In this document: one piece after another, positions 20,134-29,455 of the stretch
Numbering within the stretch: the stretch's first letter is position 1
Layout: every line of letters begins with the position of its first letter
Origin: Clostridium puniceum
GTDB lineage: Bacteria > Bacillota > Clostridia > Clostridiales > Clostridiaceae
DNA: 64,000 nt
Assembly (NCBI RefSeq): GCF_002006345.1
Contig: NZ_LZZM01000099.1
Location: 88,469 to 152,468 of the forward strand
Direction of reading: 5' to 3'
Notes under the pieces: generated by a model
Told to the model about the DNA's origin: nothing
What the model saw: only the letters and a program-made list of their open reading frames with translations
Database searches by the model: none
Program-made: the position numbers and the translations under genes

Positions 20134-21075
20134 GTGAAAAATTATATTATAAAGCGATGCTTAATTGCAATTCCATTATTAATGTGTATATCTTTCTTTT
20201 GCTTTGTTTTCATAAATCTAATTCCATCTGATCCAGCAGAAGTAGCACTTAGAGTTAGACAAACACCAGTTATTACTGAAGAAGCTATTTTACAAATAAG
20301 AGAAGAACTTGGATTAAATGATCCTTTTCTCATTAGATATGTAAGATGGTTAGGTGATTGTTTAAGATTTGATTTTGGAGTAAGTTATGTAAATCCAGCT
20401 AGAACAGTTTTAGGTGAAATAGGAAGATGTTTGCCAGCAACTATACAATTAGCAGGATTTTCACTTATTTTTGTAATAATATTAAGTTTGCCAATTGGAT
20501 TTTTCTGTGCAATATACAAGGATAGCTTATTTGATAGAATTGTGAGAAGTGTTGTGTTTATGACAACAGCAATGCCAGCTTACTGGATAGGGCTTTTACT
20601 GATGTGGTTAATAAGTATTAAATTTGATTTACTTCCAACTAGCGGTAGTGGGACAATTAAGCATTTGGTACTACCGGCTTTTACTATTTCTTTAACTTAT
20701 ATATCTACATATATCAGATTAATTAGGAATAACATTTTAGATAATATGAAGGAAGACTATGTATTATATGAAAAGGCAAGAGGATTAAAAGAAAGAACAA
20801 TTCTTATTAATCATGTTTTAAAAAATTCATTACATACTTGTATAGTGGCTATTGGAATGAGTATTCCACAATTAATTTCAGGAACTATTGTTGTGGAAAA
20901 TGTTTTTGCTTGGCCAGGCGTAGGAAAGTTATGTATTGCAGCTATTTTTAATAGAGATTATCCAATAATTCAAGCATATGTACTAATGATAGGCACTTTA
21001 TTTGTAGTATTTAATCTTATCTTTGATGTTATTCAATACATTACTGATCCTAGATTAAGAAGGGATGTGAACTAA
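20134..21075 (+). CDS. nikB: Nickel ABC transporter permease NikB
   Basis: 313 aa inner-membrane protein of the DppB/NikB family with six helices. It has the N-terminal segment NLIPSDPAEVALR and the cytoplasmic EAA loop (YEKARGLKERTILINHVLKNS, about residues 211-231) that docks to the ATPases. GTG start behind AAAGGGG. It ends two bases before nikC. Confidence 0.85.
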   Translation: MKNYIIKRCLIAIPLLMCISFFCFVFINLIPSDPAEVALRVRQTPVITEEAILQIREELGLNDPFLIRYVRWLGDCLRFDFGVSYVNPARTVLGEIGRCLPATIQLAGFSLIFVIILSLPIGFFCAIYKDSLFDRIVRSVVFMTTAMPAYWIGLLLMWLISIKFDLLPTSGSGTIKHLVLPAFTISLTYISTYIRLIRNNILDNMKEDYVLYEKARGLKERTILINHVLKNSLHTCIVAIGMSIPQLISGTIVVENVFAWPGVGKLCIAAIFNRDYPIIQAYVLMIGTLFVVFNLIFDVIQYITDPRLRRDVN

Positions 21076-21076
21076 T

Positions 21077-21898
21077 ATGATAAAGCAGCTTATGAAAAAT
21101 AAAATGGCTATATTAAGCTTGGGAATAATAGCGCTAATTTCAATACTCGGAATATTTGCACCAGTATTTGCACCAAACGATCCTTATGAAAGTAACATAA
21201 TAAAAAAGTTTGCAGCATTTTCTTATGAATATCCCTTAGGAACAGATCATTTAGGAAGATGTATACTTTCAAGAATGATTTATGGAATAAGACCAACACT
21301 ATTTTTGTCATTAATTACAATGCTTGGGACTATTGGGTTAGGAACTATTATGGGATTATTAGCAGGATATTTTAGAGGCATAGTTGATGAAATTATAATG
21401 CGTATTGTTGATGTAATGCTGTCTTTTCCAAGTCAAATAATGATATTGGCAGTTGTAGCATTGCTTGGAGTTGACATAAGAAACGTAATTATAGCTAATA
21501 TTTTTATAAAGTGGGCTTGGTACGCAAGAATGATTAGAACAAGTGTATTGAAGTATAGAGATAAAAATTTTATTTTGTTTTCAAGAAGTATTGGTTCTAG
21601 TGAAAGCTTTATTTTAATTAAGCATATGCTGCCTTGTATTGGATCTGAAATGGCCATACTTGCGACTCTAGATATAGGATGGGCTATTTTGAATATATCT
21701 ACCTTATCTTTCTTAGGACTTGGTGTTCAAGCACCAATACCAGAATGGGGAGCGATGTTAAATGAAGCTAAAAATGTTATGACTACTAACCCTTATCAAA
21801 TGCTAGTTCCAGGTATTGCTGTAGTTATTTTAGTTGCATCATTTAATCTATTAGGGGACTGCATTAGAGATGCACTTGATCCAAAGGAGGCAAGCTAA
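21077..21898 (+). CDS. nikC: Nickel ABC transporter permease NikC
   Basis: 273 aa permease of the DppC/NikC family: one N-terminal helix (AILSLGIIALISILGIFAPVF), the conserved PLGTDHLGRCILSRMIYGIRPTL segment, and an EAA loop near SRSIGSSESFILIKHMLPC. Stop and next start overlap (TAATG). Heterodimer partner of NikB. Confidence 0.85.
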   Translation: MIKQLMKNKMAILSLGIIALISILGIFAPVFAPNDPYESNIIKKFAAFSYEYPLGTDHLGRCILSRMIYGIRPTLFLSLITMLGTIGLGTIMGLLAGYFRGIVDEIIMRIVDVMLSFPSQIMILAVVALLGVDIRNVIIANIFIKWAWYARMIRTSVLKYRDKNFILFSRSIGSSESFILIKHMLPCIGSEMAILATLDIGWAILNISTLSFLGLGVQAPIPEWGAMLNEAKNVMTTNPYQMLVPGIAVVILVASFNLLGDCIRDALDPKEAS

Positions 21899-22713
21899 TG
21901 AAAGAATTATTGAGAGTAGAAAATCTTACAATAAAAAATATTGAAAATAAAAAACAAACAACGATAGTAGAAAATATTTCATTTTCAGTTGAACTGGGAA
22001 AATGCATTGGTATACTTGGAGAATCAGGTAGTGGAAAGAGTATGACTTGTAAAGCTATTATGGGACTTTTAGATAAAAATTTTAATATAACTGGAAGGGC
22101 AATATATAAAGAAAAGGATTTATTTTCTGAAAGTAAAGAGAATATGAGAAAACTAAGAGGTAAAAAAATCTGTATGATTTTACAAAATCCTATGACCTCT
22201 TTTGATCCACTATATAGAATGGATAAACAAATTAGAGAAACTTTAATTGAGCATACGGATTTATCAAAAGTAGAAATAAGTAAAAAAAGTTTAGAAATAT
22301 TAGAAATTATGCAAATAAGAAATCCACAAGATGTATTAAAAAAGTATCCTCACCAACTTAGTGGAGGTATGCTTCAAAGAATTATGATAGGAATGGCTTT
22401 GAGTTTAGAGCCAGATTTAATTATAGCAGATGAGCCAACTACAGCTATTGATGCTATAACTCAATATGAAATTGTAAGTGAATTTTCAAAAATTAAAGAA
22501 AATAATCAAGTTGGGATTATATTTATATCTCATGATTTAAGTGTTGTAAGTAAAATAGCAGATGAAGTCATTGTTTTGGATAGAGGGAAAATAGTAGATA
22601 AGGGATCTGTAGATTATATATTTAATGAAGCAAAAAATCCATATACAAAAAATTTAATTGATAAAAAAATGGCTGTAATGAAAAAATTTCAAAGAATAAT
22701 AAAGGAAGGATGA
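21898..22713 (+). CDS. nikD: Nickel ABC transporter ATPase NikD
   Basis: 271 aa ABC ATPase. Walker A GESGSGKS (about 41-48), Q-loop LQNPMTSFDP, signature LSGGMLQR, Walker B LIIADEPTTAID, and H-switch SHDLSVV. One of two different ATPases in the operon. Start overlaps the nikC stop. Confidence 0.88.
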   Translation: MKELLRVENLTIKNIENKKQTTIVENISFSVELGKCIGILGESGSGKSMTCKAIMGLLDKNFNITGRAIYKEKDLFSESKENMRKLRGKKICMILQNPMTSFDPLYRMDKQIRETLIEHTDLSKVEISKKSLEILEIMQIRNPQDVLKKYPHQLSGGMLQRIMIGMALSLEPDLIIADEPTTAIDAITQYEIVSEFSKIKENNQVGIIFISHDLSVVSKIADEVIVLDRGKIVDKGSVDYIFNEAKNPYTKNLIDKKMAVMKKFQRIIKEG

Positions 22714-23532
22714 TTGAATTTTATGCTTTTAAAGGCAGAAGGTGTTAGTGTTAAACTTAAAAAGGAAAACCAGAAAAAGCTATTTGGTAAGGATGAACAA
22801 GAAATATTAAAAAACATAGATATAGAATTAAATCAAGGTGAATGTATCGGAATTATAGGAGAAAGCGGAAGTGGTAAAAGTACTTTTGGAAAAGTCTTAG
22901 TTGGACTATTAAAGCCTAATACAGGAACAGTTTTAATAAATGACATGAGCATATATGCAAAGGTTAGTAAAGAAGAAAAAAGAAAGTTAACACAAACTAT
23001 AAGTATTGTATTTCAAGATTATACGTCTTCAGCAAATCCAAGATTTAAAGTGAAGGATATAATAGGAGAATCTCTAATTGTTAAAGAGAGAAATTCCGGT
23101 ATAAAAATAAATAAGGAAGAAAAAATAAAAGAGCTCCTTGATCAAGTTGGCTTAGATGAAAATTTAAGGGATAGATATCCTCATGAATTAAGTGGAGGTC
23201 AGCTTCAACGTGTATGTATAGCAAGGGCTATTGCAATAGAGCCTAAGGTAATTCTTTTGGATGAAGCAATCAGTTCATTAGATGCATCAATTCAAACACA
23301 AATTATGGATCTTTTATTAGAACTAAAGGATAAATATAGTTTATCATATATTTTCATTACTCATGATTTAACAGCAGTTACGTATATGTGTGATAAAGTA
23401 ATATTTTTTAAGGATGGAAGAATTGTTGAAAGAGTTGACAATATTTCAAAATTATCTCTTGTTTCTAACGAGTACGCAAAGAAGTTGTTAAATTCAGTTA
23501 TGACAATTGACTGTAAAGAACATTTAGGTTAG
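22714..23532 (+). CDS. nikE: Nickel ABC transporter ATPase NikE
   Basis: 272 aa ABC ATPase: Walker A GESGSGKST, Q-loop FQDYTSSANP, signature LSGGQLQR, Walker B VILLDEAISSLD, H-loop THDLTAV. The start given (TTG) directly abuts nikD; ATG at 22723 is also in frame, with GGAAGGA about 15 nt before it. Second ATPase of the nickel importer. Confidence 0.88.
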   Translation: MNFMLLKAEGVSVKLKKENQKKLFGKDEQEILKNIDIELNQGECIGIIGESGSGKSTFGKVLVGLLKPNTGTVLINDMSIYAKVSKEEKRKLTQTISIVFQDYTSSANPRFKVKDIIGESLIVKERNSGIKINKEEKIKELLDQVGLDENLRDRYPHELSGGQLQRVCIARAIAIEPKVILLDEAISSLDASIQTQIMDLLLELKDKYSLSYIFITHDLTAVTYMCDKVIFFKDGRIVERVDNISKLSLVSNEYAKKLLNSVMTIDCKEHLG

Positions 23533-23626
23533 TTAAAGATGGAAAAAAGATTTTAACTCAATCATATCAATGTGTTTATGCTGCTGCTGATATTTTTATA
23601 ATGAGAGAGATGTTAAGAGAAAACTA
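23533..23626 (+). pseudogene. Short coding remnant after nikE
   Basis: A 30-codon open stretch ending at TAA (VKDGKKILTQSYQCVYAAADIF...MLREN) has coding-like composition but no start. It may be the tail of a deleted gene. Family unknown. Confidence 0.3.
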
Positions 23627-23651
23627 AAGTACAGAGAGGAAGGATTTTTAA

Positions 23652-24608
23652 ATGAATTTAAAAATAAGAGATTTAGAGGCCTCAAAAGGTGAGAAGGTAA
23701 GTGGATTTATAAATATAGAAGATACAAATTTAAAAATTCCTATAACACTAATTAATGGAGAGTGTGAGGGTAAAAGTATATTAATAACGGCAGGAATTCA
23801 TGGTTGTGAATATCTTGGAATAGAAACAGTCAATGAATTAGTAAGAGAAATTGATCCCAAAGAGGTTTCAGGAAGAATTATTTTTGTTCATATGGCTAAT
23901 GTTTCGGGATTTTTTGCCAGAGTACCAGCAATAGTTCCAGAGGATGGTATTAACTTAAATAGAGCGTTTCCAGGTAAAAATGAAGGAAGTGTAGCTGAAA
24001 AAATAGCGTATACTATTACACATGAATTACAGCTAAAAGTAGATTTTTACATAGATCTCCATGGTGGTGATTTACATGAAAAAACTATGCCTTTTGTGTA
24101 TTATCCAGGAAAGGGAAAAGAGGAAGTTATTAACGCCTCCTGTGAAGCAGCTAAACATTTAAATTTAAAATATAGAGTGAAATCTAATGCTACTTCAGGT
24201 GCGTATAATTCAGCAGCAATTTTAGGAATACCATCTCTATTAATTGAACGGGGAGGCTGTGGATTATGGAAAAAGTCAGAGGTAGACTTATATAAGCAGG
24301 ATATTTATAGAATACTTGAGCATGAACAAGTTATAAAAAAAGAGCTTTTACAAAAAAATGGAGCACAGAAGGAAATTAAAAATGCAATATATATAGATTC
24401 AGAATTTAATGGATACTGGTATCCAAAAGTAAATCAGGGAGATAAAATACAAAAGGGGCAATTAATTGGTTTAGTTTGTGATTGCTTTGGAAAAAAGCTC
24501 AAAGATTATTACTCAGAAGTAGATGGGGTTGTTTTATATATTACATTATCGTTGGCTATAAGTAAAAGTAATTCGTTAATTGCATATGGAGAAGAGAACT
24601 GCTTATAG
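23652..24608 (+). CDS. Succinylglutamate desuccinylase/aspartoacylase-like zinc hydrolase
   Basis: 318 aa M14-type metallohydrolase. Zinc motif GIHGCEYLGIE (His/Glu near residues 50-54), INLNRAFPG, and the second His in YIDLHGGD (about 137). The C-terminus is a beta domain like aspartoacylases. It follows the nickel transporter by 120 nt behind GAGAGGAAGG and is probably cotranscribed. Enzymes of this family remove acyl groups from N-acyl amino acids; here it could process a nickel chelator taken up by the transporter, but this is inference. Confidence 0.75.
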   Translation: MNLKIRDLEASKGEKVSGFINIEDTNLKIPITLINGECEGKSILITAGIHGCEYLGIETVNELVREIDPKEVSGRIIFVHMANVSGFFARVPAIVPEDGINLNRAFPGKNEGSVAEKIAYTITHELQLKVDFYIDLHGGDLHEKTMPFVYYPGKGKEEVINASCEAAKHLNLKYRVKSNATSGAYNSAAILGIPSLLIERGGCGLWKKSEVDLYKQDIYRILEHEQVIKKELLQKNGAQKEIKNAIYIDSEFNGYWYPKVNQGDKIQKGQLIGLVCDCFGKKLKDYYSEVDGVVLYITLSLAISKSNSLIAYGEENCL

Positions 24609-24840
24609 ATTTTATGAATAAAATTAGTAATATTTTAATTTCGTTTTTAGATAATATTGATTTAGTTAATAAAATTATAATATGTATGGATTCATAGATT
24701 TAGTAAGGAAAAATTTTTTCTAAAAAGATTTAATTACTTTATTTAAATTTCCATTTTACAAAAAGGGGTAAGAAAGTTTCTGCGTTATATTTGGTAATAG
24801 GTTTTATTTAAAACAAAAAAAGAATTACTTGGTAATTTAT

Positions 24841-24894
24841 TTGACAAAACTATGAAATTTATGATAGGATGTATGAAAATGATAACCGTTATCA
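24841..24894 (+). promoter_or_regulatory. Promoter with perfect 7-1-7 Fur-like operator
   Basis: TTGACA (24841-24846), 18-base spacer, TAGGAT (24865-24870). The palindrome TGATAAC-C-GTTATCA at 24880-24894 covers the start of transcription. It is the most symmetrical of the Fur-family-like sites in the window. The remaining gap from 24609 has no gene. Confidence 0.6.
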
Positions 24895-24920
24895 ATTAGT
24901 TAAACGCAGGAGGTAAAGTA

Positions 24921-26186
24921 ATGATTAATCAATCTAGTATTAAATCAAAGGTTGGTATAAAAACTAATCTAATGAACAGCATACTAACTACTACAATTTT
25001 AACAATAGGTATTTTACTTTTAATTTATTCTATTTCTTTTTATGAAAAATCAATGAATAATATAATTATAATTGTTTTACTGGGATTTTGTATTTTAATT
25101 GCTATTATTGAATTTAAAAAAGCAAAAGGTCTTAAAATATTAAATAAGGCTATTATAGAAATGAAAAAGGGTAATTTCATAGAGATAGAAGAAAGGCATT
25201 TAAAAGACAAAACAGAAGTTGGTGAAATAAACAGAGGATTAAATTCTATTATTATTTCAACTAATAAAATGTTGAAGGAAATTAAGAGGGATTCGGAGGA
25301 TATAGATGCTCAGGCAGTAGGATTAACGTACATATCGGAAGATATGTTAGAGTTAACTTCTGATATAGCTAGATCTACAGAAATCGTTACAAATGCAACT
25401 AGAAGTCAAACAAAAAATATATCTGATATCGTAGAAAAATTATTTCAATTTGGACAGTATATAAATGGAGTAAATGATAGTACTATATGCATTGATAATT
25501 TAGCTACTGAAATTGGTGAAAAATCTTTAAGCACAAATCAAGAATTAAAAGAATTATCAATAGTTATTGAAAATCTTAATAGTAATTTTAATAATTTTAG
25601 GGAATCTTTAAATATTATGATGAAAGAAATAAAAAGTGTAAATGAAATGACAGATATTATAAATAGTATTTCTGAGAGAACAAATCTTTTGGCTTTAAAT
25701 GCTGCAATTGAGGCAGCAAGAGCAGGAGATGCAGGCAAAGGATTTAGCGTTGTTGCAAGTGAAATAAGAAAACTTGCAGAAATGAGCCAGAGTTCATCAA
25801 ATAAAATATACTATATTGTTGATAGCATATTAAAAAATATTTCAATACTAAACGAAAAGACATCATTGATTGACACCGATATAGTAGAACAAAATCATGC
25901 TGTTGATAAAACTATAAATGTATTTGACGATATATCAAAAGGAATTAATATTATAATGCCAAAGGTGCATGAAATAGTAGAAGCATTTGATAATGTAAAT
26001 ACAAAGAAAGAAAATATATTAGAGGATATTGAAGCAATTTCTTCAATGTCACAAGAAATACTTGTAACTACAGAAGAAATATCAAATACAGCAAACGAGT
26101 TAAATTCAATGGGAGATGAAGTAACAGGAGCTGCAAGTAATTTGAAAAAATCAATAAATAATATGAAAAAAAATGAACTTAATTAA
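24921..26186 (+). CDS. Methyl-accepting chemotaxis protein without periplasmic sensor
   Basis: 421 aa. Two close N-terminal helices (about 20-62) with almost no external loop, a HAMP-like stretch, then a long coiled coil with the signalling hairpin [29 protein letters not shown] (about 252-280). It therefore probably senses membrane state or an intracellular signal. Start behind AGGAGG. A near-perfect Fur-like operator covers its promoter, suggesting metal-controlled expression, perhaps linked to the nickel operon upstream. Confidence 0.85.
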   Translation: MINQSSIKSKVGIKTNLMNSILTTTILTIGILLLIYSISFYEKSMNNIIIIVLLGFCILIAIIEFKKAKGLKILNKAIIEMKKGNFIEIEERHLKDKTEVGEINRGLNSIIISTNKMLKEIKRDSEDIDAQAVGLTYISEDMLELTSDIARSTEIVTNATRSQTKNISDIVEKLFQFGQYINGVNDSTICIDNLATEIGEKSLSTNQELKELSIVIENLNSNFNNFRESLNIMMKEIKSVNEMTDIINSISERTNLLALNAAIEAARAGDAGKGFSVVASEIRKLAEMSQSSSNKIYYIVDSILKNISILNEKTSLIDTDIVEQNHAVDKTINVFDDISKGINIIMPKVHEIVEAFDNVNTKKENILEDIEAISSMSQEILVTTEEISNTANELNSMGDEVTGAASNLKKSINNMKKNELN

Positions 26187-26330
26187 AATTAATTTAAAAT
26201 TTTCAAAGGATGTATAGGGAGTTATTAAAAAGACAAAAATTTATATAAACATATAGAAACCTTAATTTTAATAGAGTTTAAGATTAGCGTATTGATTTGA
26301 CTAAAAAGTTTGATAAATATAAATAAGATA

Positions 26331-26368
26331 AAAAAGTACAGAAAGTATAATTTTTTCTGTACTTTTCT
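26331..26368. terminator. Bidirectional terminator, MCP/DMT
   Basis: AAAGTACAGAAA...TTTCTGTACTTT hairpin with A-rich and T-rich flanks, between convergent genes. Confidence 0.7.
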
Positions 26369-26468
26369 CGTTTATACTTTGAAAATATAATCATACTAAG
26401 CTAGAAATTAAGAAATAAATATAAAAATTAAGTTTCCTTGTATAATAATATAAACTATAATAACAGTT

Positions 26469-27329
26469 TTAATCGTTATTGAATATAAACATGTATAAGG
26501 AAGCTAGAAATATAACAATATACCCAATTACACTTAAATAATCTGGAAGTATTCCAAATAAGCATAAACTTATTAATGCTGAAAAAATTATATTACTATA
26601 ATCAAATATTGATATTTCTCTTGCAGGTGCATATTTATAAGCAAAAGTTATTCCAAACTGTCCAAGACTAGCAAAAATTCCAGCTAAAATTAAATAAGTA
26701 AATTGAAGAGTTTCCATAGATTTATAAGATATTAACATTAAGGGAAGTGTGATAATACTTGAAAAAAGTGAAAAATAAAATACTATTGTATCTGGATTTT
26801 CTTTTCCGCTTAAGGCTCTGACACATGTATAAGCAGCAGCTGCTGAAACTCCTCCTAACAGTCCGATAATAGCTGGAATTACTTCTGAATTAATGGAAGG
26901 TTTTATTATAAATAATGCACCTATAAAGGCGATTATTATAGATAAAATTTGTTTTATATTTATCTTTTCACTTAAAAATAAATATGAAAAAATTATAACA
27001 AAAAATGGACTAAGTTTATTTAACATATTTGCATCTGATAAAACTAATTTATCTATAGAATAGAAGTTTAAAATTATTCCAATTGTTCCTAAAAAAGATC
27101 TGGATATTAGAATTTTTTGGTTTTCCTTTTTTCCCAGGAAGCTACTTTTGTAAGTTAATATAAGTATAAATGCCACAACAAGTGATATTATATTCCTAAA
27201 AAATGTCTTTTGCAAAGAAGGTAAATCACCAGACATTTTAACAAAAGCTGACATCATAGCAAAGCCAAAAGCGGAAAGGATTATAAATGCTATTCCTTTA
27301 GATTTATTGCTTAATTTATTAAAATTCAT
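26469..27329 (-). CDS. EamA/DMT-family transporter
   Basis: 286 aa with ten predicted helices in two EamA repeats (N-terminal AFGFAMMSAFVKMSGDLP, second half LLGGVSAAAAYTCVRALSG). Exporters of metabolites or drugs; substrate unknown. Start behind GGAGG. Monocistronic. Confidence 0.8.
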   Translation of the reverse strand: MNFNKLSNKSKGIAFIILSAFGFAMMSAFVKMSGDLPSLQKTFFRNIISLVVAFILILTYKSSFLGKKENQKILISRSFLGTIGIILNFYSIDKLVLSDANMLNKLSPFFVIIFSYLFLSEKINIKQILSIIIAFIGALFIIKPSINSEVIPAIIGLLGGVSAAAAYTCVRALSGKENPDTIVFYFSLFSSIITLPLMLISYKSMETLQFTYLILAGIFASLGQFGITFAYKYAPAREISIFDYSNIIFSALISLCLFGILPDYLSVIGYIVIFLASLYMFIFNND

Positions 27330-27418
27330 ATTAGTTTAACCTCCATAAAAATAAACTCATATTCTTATAATTTATACTAATTTAAGAAAATAAGCTATTA
27401 AAAATAATTTTATAAATA

Positions 27419-27458
27419 ACAAAAGAAAGTTGTCCTAATAGGTACTACTTTCTTTTGC
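27419..27458. terminator. Hairpin between minus-strand genes
   Basis: CAAAAGAAAGT / ACTTTCTTTTG stem, 16-nt loop, terminator-like in both directions. Confidence 0.55.
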
Positions 27459-27506
27459 TATATACAGTAAAAATTTATAATGTTATAATCCACTACATAA
27501 AGTATT

Positions 27507-28214
27507 CTAAAATAATATGGGCATATTTGTATTTAATATATCAATATATTTTTTATTTAATAAGGGTTCAGTTAGTACATTATCACAAGTGAATTTTAGA
27601 GTATCTAAACTCATAGAAATTTCTTCTTCTATAAAGTCGTCAAAATCAGACCAGCCAATGGAATTTTTTATAAAATCAAATACCTCAGAAGGTGTATCAA
27701 ACACTTTTAAAAACAATTTTTGAGTGTTATCTTTATCCCATTCCGAATTGAATTTTTCACAAAAAGAATTTAAGCCTACAGTTAGTAATTCTTCATCAAA
27801 TAACCATAAATTATTTAAAAATAGGTAAGAATTATTCATAGAATTTACTAAGGTTAAATCAATATTTTCGGTATAATCAATAACTTCACTAACAACATTT
27901 TCATATGGTGCCAATGGAATATAGAATCCATGAGATTCACGATCAAACCAAGTAAAAAAAGCTGTAGGAAGAAAAATATGTTGCAAGAAACCTAAAAGTT
28001 TATAAATAGATGGATATACCACAAACCCATAGTGAAAAATATTTTTTTCATTATCAAGTATTCCAGTATAGATTATTTTTGAAGATTCAGTGATGCTTTT
28101 ATTTTCAAAGTAACCTTCCCATAAATCAGAACCATTAAGAATTTTATATTCCCAGAAATAATAATTTTTATATGGATTTTTACAAATGCTTTTTTGATTT
28201 GTATTAATTTTCAA
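27507..28214 (-). CDS. Unknown protein, about 235 aa
   Basis: Not recognised. Acidic C-terminal half, rich in aromatic residues (WYFWEYK, LGFLQHIFLPTAFFTWFDRE), no signal peptide or membrane span. The start is probably the TTG at 28214, nine bases after AAAGGGGG; a TTG at 28235 overlaps the ribosome site itself. It could be an immunity-type or SMI1/KNR4-like protein, but no motif proves this. It follows the S4 paralog gene after a terminator. Confidence 0.55.
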   Translation of the reverse strand: MKINTNQKSICKNPYKNYYFWEYKILNGSDLWEGYFENKSITESSKIIYTGILDNEKNIFHYGFVVYPSIYKLLGFLQHIFLPTAFFTWFDRESHGFYIPLAPYENVVSEVIDYTENIDLTLVNSMNNSYLFLNNLWLFDEELLTVGLNSFCEKFNSEWDKDNTQKLFLKVFDTPSEVFDFIKNSIGWSDFDDFIEEEISMSLDTLKFTCDNVLTEPLLNKKYIDILNTNMPILF

Positions 28215-28249
28215 ATTTGTTATGCCCCCTTTCAAATAATGAGTAAATT

Positions 28250-28290
28250 AAAGAGGATAACTAAATTATTAATAATTTAGTTATCTTCGG
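28250..28290 (-). terminator. Terminator of the S4 paralog
   Basis: Perfect 15-bp palindrome GATAACTAAATTATT / AATAATTTAGTTATC at 28256-28285, followed on the minus strand by CTCTTTAATTT. Confidence 0.65.
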
Positions 28291-28299
28291 GTTTAATTA

Positions 28300-28899
28300 T
28301 TAACTAAATTTTGAATAGAATTCTACAATTAATGAATCATCAATTTGAATAGGAACTTCATTTCTAAGAGGATGCCTTAGAAGAGTACCTAAAAATTCAT
28401 TTTCACTTTTATCTAAGTAAGGATAAGTATTAAGAAAGTTAGATAAAAAATTATTTTTAAAAGTATCATTTTTTTGTGATTTTTCCCTTAAGGCAATTAT
28501 ATCGCCTATATTTACATTAAAGGAAGGAATATCTACTTTACTGCCATTTACTAAAAAATGACCATGTACTACCATTTGACGTGCTTGAGCTACAGAATTT
28601 GCAAAGCCTAATCTATATACAATATTATCAAGCCTGCATTCTAATCTCTTAATCAAGGAATAACCTGTTTGTTCTTTATCTTTTAGAGCTTTTTTTACAT
28701 AAGTAGAAAATTGCTTTTCCATTACTCCATAGTATGCTCTCAATCTTTGTTTTTCTAGTAACTGTATTCCATAAGCAGAAAGCTTTTTAGCGTTTCTAGC
28801 GCTACCATTATCTGCTCTTTTCATTGCATTAGGGTGACCGATTACATTTAATCCTAATCTTCTACATAATTTAAATCTTGGTGTTCTCATTTTTGCCAT
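28300..28899 (-). CDS. rpsD: Ribosomal protein S4, zinc-free paralog
   Basis: 199 aa S4 protein. The N-terminal region ([29 protein letters not shown]) has a single Cys instead of the four-Cys zinc knuckle of standard S4, and the S4 RNA-binding domain follows ([16 protein letters not shown]...[14 protein letters not shown]). The gene stands alone, outside any ribosomal operon, so a normal rpsD very likely exists elsewhere. Start at 28899 (MAKMRTP). A promoter TTTACA-N17-TATATT abuts a Fur/Zur-like operator, which fits induction during zinc shortage. Family certain; regulation is inference. Confidence 0.88.
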   Translation of the reverse strand: MAKMRTPRFKLCRRLGLNVIGHPNAMKRADNGSARNAKKLSAYGIQLLEKQRLRAYYGVMEKQFSTYVKKALKDKEQTGYSLIKRLECRLDNIVYRLGFANSVAQARQMVVHGHFLVNGSKVDIPSFNVNIGDIIALREKSQKNDTFKNNFLSNFLNTYPYLDKSENEFLGTLLRHPLRNEVPIQIDDSLIVEFYSKFS

Positions 28900-28953
28900 A
28901 ATAATTATCATCTCCATATAGAAATTTGCCGCGATAAAATTAAGCCTAAAATT

Positions 28954-28997
28954 AATATATCATATGAAAAAAGAAATGTAAATGAAAATTATTATCA
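28954..28997 (-). promoter_or_regulatory. S4-paralog promoter with Fur/Zur-like operator
   Basis: Minus-strand TTTACA (28982-28977), 17-base spacer, TATATT (28959-28954). The operator TGAAAAT-T-ATTATCA at 28983-28997 abuts the -35 box and matches the TGATAAT-N-ATTATCA core at 14 of 15 positions. It lies in a divergent region and may also act on the genes to the right. Confidence 0.6.
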
Positions 28998-29029
28998 ATT
29001 AGATATTTTTGTTTTAAATTATGTTACCA

Positions 29030-29058
29030 TTGACTAGAGAATATTGAAATGATATCAT
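29030..29058 (+). promoter_or_regulatory. Promoter of the metal ATPase operon
   Basis: TTGACT (29030-29035), 17-base spacer, TATCAT (29053-29058), about 45 nt before the small-protein start. Confidence 0.5.
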
Positions 29059-29109
29059 AAATTAAAAGTTGTTCTCAATTATATTATGAATGTGTAGAGG
29101 AGAGTTAAA

Positions 29110-29358
29110 ATGAAAAATTTACTTAAAAATGAAAAATCTTTATTATTTGCAGGTGGTTTATTAGTAGGAACTTTAGGCCTAAAGCTTATTAAAAGCAATG
29201 CAGCAAGAAAATTATATGTGTCAACATTAGCTAGTGGAATGAAAATGCAACAAGATGCACAGCATATGTTTGAAGAAATGAAAGAAGAAGCAGAAGATAT
29301 GTGCTATGAAGCAGCGGAAACAGTTAATGAAAATAGTAGCCGTAAGGACAAAGAATAA
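29110..29358 (+). CDS. Small membrane-associated protein paired with P1B-ATPase (DUF6110/DUF1490-like)
   Basis: 82 aa: a hydrophobic glycine-rich helix (LLFAGGLLVGTLGLKLI, residues 12-28), then an amphipathic acidic helix with one Cys and one His (QHMFEEMKEEAEDMCYEA). The architecture matches small proteins encoded directly before CtpC-type ATPases; family naming is from memory. Probably a metal-delivery or assembly partner of the ATPase. Start behind GAGGAGAG. Confidence 0.6.
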   Translation: MKNLLKNEKSLLFAGGLLVGTLGLKLIKSNAARKLYVSTLASGMKMQQDAQHMFEEMKEEAEDMCYEAAETVNENSSRKDKE

Positions 29359-29380
29359 TAAAGTACATAAAAAATGTAAA

Positions 29381-29425
29381 AGGTTTCATGGTTTTGTATA
29401 ATACAAACTATGAGACCTAAATTTA
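29381..29425 (+). terminator. Hairpin between small protein and ATPase gene
   Basis: AGGTTTCATGGTTTTGTAT pairs with ATACAAACTATGAGACCT (wobbles), with only a weak T run. More likely an mRNA processing or attenuation stem than a full terminator. Confidence 0.4.
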
Positions 29426-29455
29426 AATATTCTTAAATTAGGAAGGTGTGATAAA

